NCBI GenBank assembly: GCA_029262315.1
Contig: JAJCZP010000144.1
Span: 1-46,869, forward strand
Reading direction: 5' to 3'
DNA from: Deltaproteobacteria bacterium
GTDB lineage: Bacteria; Desulfobacterota; Binatia; UTPRO1
Length of the DNA: 46,869 nucleotides
The notes under the pieces are model-generated. The model did not search any database, was not told the DNA's origin, and worked only from the letters and a program-made list of their open reading frames with translations. Position numbers and translations under genes: made by a program. Shown here in pieces: positions 43,848 to 46,869 of this stretch (positions are counted from its first letter, which is position 1; the number at the start of each line of letters is the position of its first letter).

Positions 43848-44860
43848 GCCACGCGACCTACGATGCCTACGCGGATCGGGCGCTGGCCGGCGAGCCGCTG
43901 ACCAGACCCGAGTCGCTTGGAGTGCTCAGCGCGCCCGATGACGAGCTGCGCGACATTCTCTTGGCGGCGTTTCGTGTGCGTGAGCACTACTGGGGCCGAC
44001 GCGTGAAGCTCTGCATGTTGAAGAATGCGCGCAGCGGACTTTGCCCCGAGGATTGCAACTACTGCTCGCAGTCGGCGGTGTCGTCGGCCGAGATCGATAG
44101 CTACCCACTGCTGTCGCACGACGAACTTCTCGACGGTGCTCGCGCGGCGGCGACGCGCGGCGCCCGCCGCTACTGCATGGTGACCAGTGGTCGTGGGCCA
44201 AGCGCACGCGATATCACGCATCTCACCGCGGCGACGCGGGCGATCAAGAGCGAGTTTCCGGATATCGAGATTTGCGTGTCGCTCGGTCTCCTCGACGAAG
44301 GGCAGGCCGTCGCGCTGAAAGAGTCCGGTGTCGGTTGGGTCAACCACAACCTGAACACCAGCGAGCGCTTCCATGAGCAGATCTGCTCGACACATACCTA
44401 CGCCGATCGTTTGCGGACGGTGCGTGCCGTGAAGGCCGCGGGCATGGCGACGTGCTGTGGTGGCATCATCGGCATGGGCGAGACCGACGACGACATCGTC
44501 GATCTCGCGTTCGCGCTTCGCGAGATCGGTACGGAGTCGCTGCCCGTGAATTTTCTGCATCCGGTCGAGGGTACGCCGCTTGGCGACGCGCCGTCGATCG
44601 CGGCGCCCAAGGCGCTGAAGTCCCTGGCGCTCTTTCGGTTCACGAACCCCGCGAGCGACATCCGTGCGGCCGGCGGGCGGGAGCGGAATCTCGGCGATTG
44701 GCAAGCGTTGGCCCTCTATCCGGCCAACTCGGTGTTCATCGAGGGCTACCTCACGACGACGGGCCTGGCGACCGGACCGACGCATCGCATGATCGAGGCG
44801 CTCGGGTTTTCCTTGGAGATGGGCGAAGAGATCGACGCCGCGGACGCGCACCTTTCTTGA
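43844..44860 (+). CDS. bioB: Biotin synthase
   Basis: 338 residues, overlapping the preceding gene by four bases (ATGA). It is a radical-SAM enzyme that inserts sulfur into dethiobiotin. The 4Fe-4S motif is LCPEDCNYCSQS (CxxxCxxC). The 2Fe-2S ligand Cys residues are in RRYCMVTSG, in EICVSLGLL and near ATCCGGIIGMGE, and Arg in FRFTNPASDIRAAGGRE fits the family. Coupling to a beta-oxidation gene is unusual but biotin synthesis uses pimeloyl-derived fatty precursors. No other bio gene is visible here. Confidence 0.97.
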   Translation: MSHATYDAYADRALAGEPLTRPESLGVLSAPDDELRDILLAAFRVREHYWGRRVKLCMLKNARSGLCPEDCNYCSQSAVSSAEIDSYPLLSHDELLDGARAAATRGARRYCMVTSGRGPSARDITHLTAATRAIKSEFPDIEICVSLGLLDEGQAVALKESGVGWVNHNLNTSERFHEQICSTHTYADRLRTVRAVKAAGMATCCGGIIGMGETDDDIVDLAFALREIGTESLPVNFLHPVEGTPLGDAPSIAAPKALKSLALFRFTNPASDIRAAGGRERNLGDWQALALYPANSVFIEGYLTTTGLATGPTHRMIEALGFSLEMGEEIDAADAHLS

Positions 44861-44933
44861 CCAGTACGGAGGCGCGTGAAATACGAACCGCTCCGCATCA
44901 CCAATTGACGACCATTCAGGAGGGCGATCGATA

Positions 44934-45536
44934 ATGCTGAAGCAGACGATGGCGGCGGCGTGTGCCTTCATTCTGGCGTGCGTAGGACCAGCCGGGGCGG
45001 CCGAGCCGTCCGCGACCGACGCAGCGGATGATCCAAGCCCCAAGGTCATGCTCAAGACGTCGATGGGCGAGATTACGCTCGAGCTGGATCGTACGAAGGC
45101 TCCCATCACGGTGGCCAACTTCCTGAAGTATGTGGAGTCGAAGCACTACGATGGGACGATCTTCCACCGCGTCATTCCCAAATTCATGATTCAGGGTGGG
45201 GGGTTCACCGCCGATATGAAGCAGAAGCCCGTGCAAGCCCCGATCAAGAACGAGGCCAGCAATGGTTTGAAGAACGTCGTGGGGTCGATCGCCATGGCCC
45301 GCACGGGCGTTGTCGATAGCGCGACCGCGCAGTTTTTCATCAACGTGCGCGACAACGTCGCCCTCGATCATCGCGACGCGACCTCCGGGGGATTCGGCTA
45401 CGCGGTATTCGGGAAAGTCGTGAATGGCATGGACGTCGTCACGGCCATCGAGGGCGTGGCGACGGCACCCAAGCCGCCGCATCGCGATGTCCCCACCACC
45501 CCGGTGGTGATCGAGTCAGCGGTCGTGGTCAAGTAG
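44934..45536 (+). CDS. Periplasmic cyclophilin-type peptidyl-prolyl isomerase
   Basis: 200 residues from the ATG at 44934 with CAGGAGGG upstream. A signal peptide (residues 1-22, ending AGAA) leads into a cyclophilin domain: [47 protein letters not shown] with the catalytic Arg, and [12 protein letters not shown]. It resembles PpiA and should help fold secreted proteins. Confidence 0.94.
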   Translation: MLKQTMAAACAFILACVGPAGAAEPSATDAADDPSPKVMLKTSMGEITLELDRTKAPITVANFLKYVESKHYDGTIFHRVIPKFMIQGGGFTADMKQKPVQAPIKNEASNGLKNVVGSIAMARTGVVDSATAQFFINVRDNVALDHRDATSGGFGYAVFGKVVNGMDVVTAIEGVATAPKPPHRDVPTTPVVIESAVVVK

Positions 45537-45556
45537 TTCCGGATGCTACCGTCTCG

Positions 45557-46018
45557 ATGAGGTCGAACGATGTCTTCCGGCGCGGTGTCGCGCGTCTCGT
45601 GGTGGTGATCCTGGCTGTCGCCGGCGGCGCAGTGTGCCTTGCGGGCTGCACGGTGCGGGCGGGGGGCGTGGCCGGAGTGGTGGGCGCCGAGGCCCACCTG
45701 CCGACGATGCTGTTGGCCACGGGGATCGAAGGGTGCGACTGCACCCGGGCGTTTCTCCTCCCGGCGCCGTCGCCGTCGCTCGATCGCGCCATCGAGGCGG
45801 CGCTCGCGCCGATCGACGAGGCTGTGGTTCTTACGGAGGCCTCGGTAGAGACCTCGACGCTCTGGACCGGTGTCTACAATCGCCAATGCGCCTGTGTTCG
45901 TGGGAGCGCGGCAAAGGTCGCGCGGCAGATCGTGTTGCCGGCGCCAGCCGGTCATCACGGTGCTCCCCCTGCGGGTCATCACGGTGCTCCGCCTGCGGGT
46001 CATCATGGTGCCCATTGA
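45557..46018 (+). CDS. Lipoprotein with His-rich repeat tail
   Basis: 153 residues. The signal peptide ends in the lipobox LAGC, so it should be lipid-anchored. The middle has CDC and CAC cysteine pairs. The C-terminus has three GHHGAPPA-type units (the last shortened), a likely metal-binding tail. It starts 20 bp after the cyclophilin gene. No family is recognised. Confidence 0.65.
   Translation: MRSNDVFRRGVARLVVVILAVAGGAVCLAGCTVRAGGVAGVVGAEAHLPTMLLATGIEGCDCTRAFLLPAPSPSLDRAIEAALAPIDEAVVLTEASVETSTLWTGVYNRQCACVRGSAAKVARQIVLPAPAGHHGAPPAGHHGAPPAGHHGAH
45950..46015 (+). repeat. 24 bp tandem repeat, 2.75 copies
   Basis: Units of GGTCATCACGGTGCTCCNCC plus TGCG lie at 45950-45973 and 45974-45997, with a partial third copy at 45998-46015. 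They encode the His-rich tail of the lipoprotein and probably arose by slippage. Confidence 0.85.
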
Positions 46019-46118
46019 GCGTCTTTTTGCTGAATTGCCGGATCGGGATGGTCCGCGTACACTGGGGCCCGGCATTCCGCCGCGTAACCTGCCCAATCCC
46101 GCAGCCAGGAGGAGCCCG

Positions 46119-46379
46119 ATGAGCGAGCACAGCAAGGGACCCGAAATGTCACCAGAGCGGGTTTTGGGACTCCTCAGTGAGGTCCGGAGCCGCTTGAGCA
46201 CCGTCGCCTGGGCACTTCACGGCATGCACCACGAGTCGGAGCCGCCTGGTCCGGACGATCTGGCGGCTGTGGAGCAGCTCGTCAGCGATACCATTGATGG
46301 CCCGCTGGGTGAGGCATGCGCCGCCCTCGGTCCGATCCTCGGGCTCGATTCCGATGAGGACAGCCTGACGCGACACTGA
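46119..46379 (+). CDS. Small protein of unknown function
   Basis: 86 residues from the ATG at 46119 with AGGAGGAG upstream. It is predicted helical and acidic (LGLLSEVRSRLSTVAWALHGMHH, then DDLAAVEQLVSDTIDGPLGEACAALG). It contains no signal peptide or known motif. The strong ribosome site supports translation. Confidence 0.6.
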   Translation: MSEHSKGPEMSPERVLGLLSEVRSRLSTVAWALHGMHHESEPPGPDDLAAVEQLVSDTIDGPLGEACAALGPILGLDSDEDSLTRH

Positions 46380-46382
46380 GAC

Positions 46383-46869
46383 GTGGCGACGACCACCCGC
46401 CATCCCGCGCTGCTGGACCGCGACCGGGCCGTGCTGGTCGTCATCGACGTACAGGAGCGGTACCGCACGGTCCTTCACGATTTCGCGTCCATGCTGACCG
46501 GCGTCGTGCGGCTCGTTCAGGGCGCCGCGGCGTTGGGCCTCCCGGTGCTGGTTACCGAGCAGTACCCGCAGGGCCTCGGTCATACCGTGCCGGAGCTCAC
46601 GGAGTTGTTCTCAGCCGAGACGTATCGGTTCGAGAAGATGACGCTCAGTTGCGCCGGAGAGCCCGCCTTCATGGAGACCCTTGTCAGGCTCGGACGCCAG
46701 CAGGTGCTCCTCTGCGGGCTCGAGACCCACGCGTGCGTCAATCAAACCGCCCACGATCTGCTCGCCGCTGGCCAGCAGGTGCACCTTCCGCGCGATGCGA
46801 CGTCGGCGCGTCACGCCGCCGATGTCGCGACGGCCGGGGAAAAGATGCGTGGCGCAGGTGTGATTCCTG
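46383..46869 (+). CDS. Isochorismatase-family hydrolase, 3' end cut off
   Basis: 162 residues are present, from a GTG at 46383 four bases after the previous stop. The catalytic triad is visible: Asp in VVIDVQERY, Lys in RFEKMTLSC and Cys in GLETHACVNQTA, with the cis-peptide segment before it. The substrate is unknown (nicotinamidase, ycaC-like and others share the fold). It runs past the window end. Confidence 0.88.
   Translation, partial: MATTTRHPALLDRDRAVLVVIDVQERYRTVLHDFASMLTGVVRLVQGAAALGLPVLVTEQYPQGLGHTVPELTELFSAETYRFEKMTLSCAGEPAFMETLVRLGRQQVLLCGLETHACVNQTAHDLLAAGQQVHLPRDATSARHAADVATAGEKMRGAGVIP

Noticed and set aside
44876..44908. A ten-codon ORF ([10 protein letters not shown]) with a GGAGG upstream, before the cyclophilin gene
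   Set aside because: It is too short and has no repeated regulatory codons or hairpin behind it; it is kept only as a note.

Overview
The window is 46.9 kb of GC-rich, densely coded bacterial chromosome. The cell envelope genes (DUF1302 outer-membrane protein, AsmA/DUF748 protein, LolA-like protein, lipobox proteins) point to an aerobic Gram-negative. The mixture (SBP56 with cytochrome oxidase, DUF1302, fatty acyl-CoA genes, non-mevalonate isoprenoids) resembles uncultured soil lineages near Desulfobacterota/Binatota/Methylomirabilota. That taxonomic guess is inference only. No rRNA, tRNA, IS element or CRISPR array was seen.

Layout. 1-5550 (minus): an SBP56-type methanethiol oxidase gene (mtoX-like), a gene fusing a SCO1/SenC copper chaperone to a di-heme cytochrome c peroxidase/MauG protein, then coxB and a truncated coxA. 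5631-9843: a GT-C-type membrane protein, an anchored SGNH hydrolase and an O-antigen ligase-like protein, suggesting glycan work. 9847-11622: a DUF1302 porin-like protein.

11967-21522 (plus) is the most interesting part: a compact streptolysin S-like (TOMM / linear azole peptide) RiPP cluster. It begins with a 44-residue precursor gene whose C-terminus is rich in Cys and Thr, followed by two perfect RNA hairpins. Then come a leader-binding ThiF/SagC-like cyclodehydratase partner, a YcaO ending in PxPxP, a SagB-like azoline dehydrogenase with its Lys-Tyr pair, a ferritin-like (DUF455-like) diiron protein, a TPR protein, a MacB/LolCDE-like ABC transporter, a LolA-like protein and a CPBP (SagE-like) protease. 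A heme-binding membrane protein may close the run. Almost every junction overlaps, so the genes are probably translated together. No lanthipeptide-type dehydratase or pyridine synthase is present, so the predicted product is a linear azole/azoline peptide and not a thiopeptide. The diiron protein and the Lol-like export set are not part of the textbook streptolysin S set.

21549-37941: mostly housekeeping and accessory genes. These are a GNAT acetyltransferase, an error-prone DNA polymerase DnaE2, a TetR regulator beside a ferritin-like diiron protein divergent from a thiolase with a good candidate operator between them, thioesterases, ispG, an MFS transporter, a carboxymuconolactone decarboxylase-like protein, a degenerate LeuD-like gene coupled to a 3-methyladenine glycosylase, DNA polymerase II and an SDR. 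38122-38703 is a Cys-rich two-TM protein behind a textbook MerR-family promoter. 38730-38985 is a highly structured minus-strand region with two tiny ORFs, a near-perfect Shine-Dalgarno and a branched terminator. 39098-41710 is a DUF748 protein. 41823-46869 holds a FadJ-like bifunctional enzyme, bioB, a periplasmic cyclophilin, a lipoprotein with a His-rich repeat tail, a small unknown protein and a truncated isochorismatase-family hydrolase.
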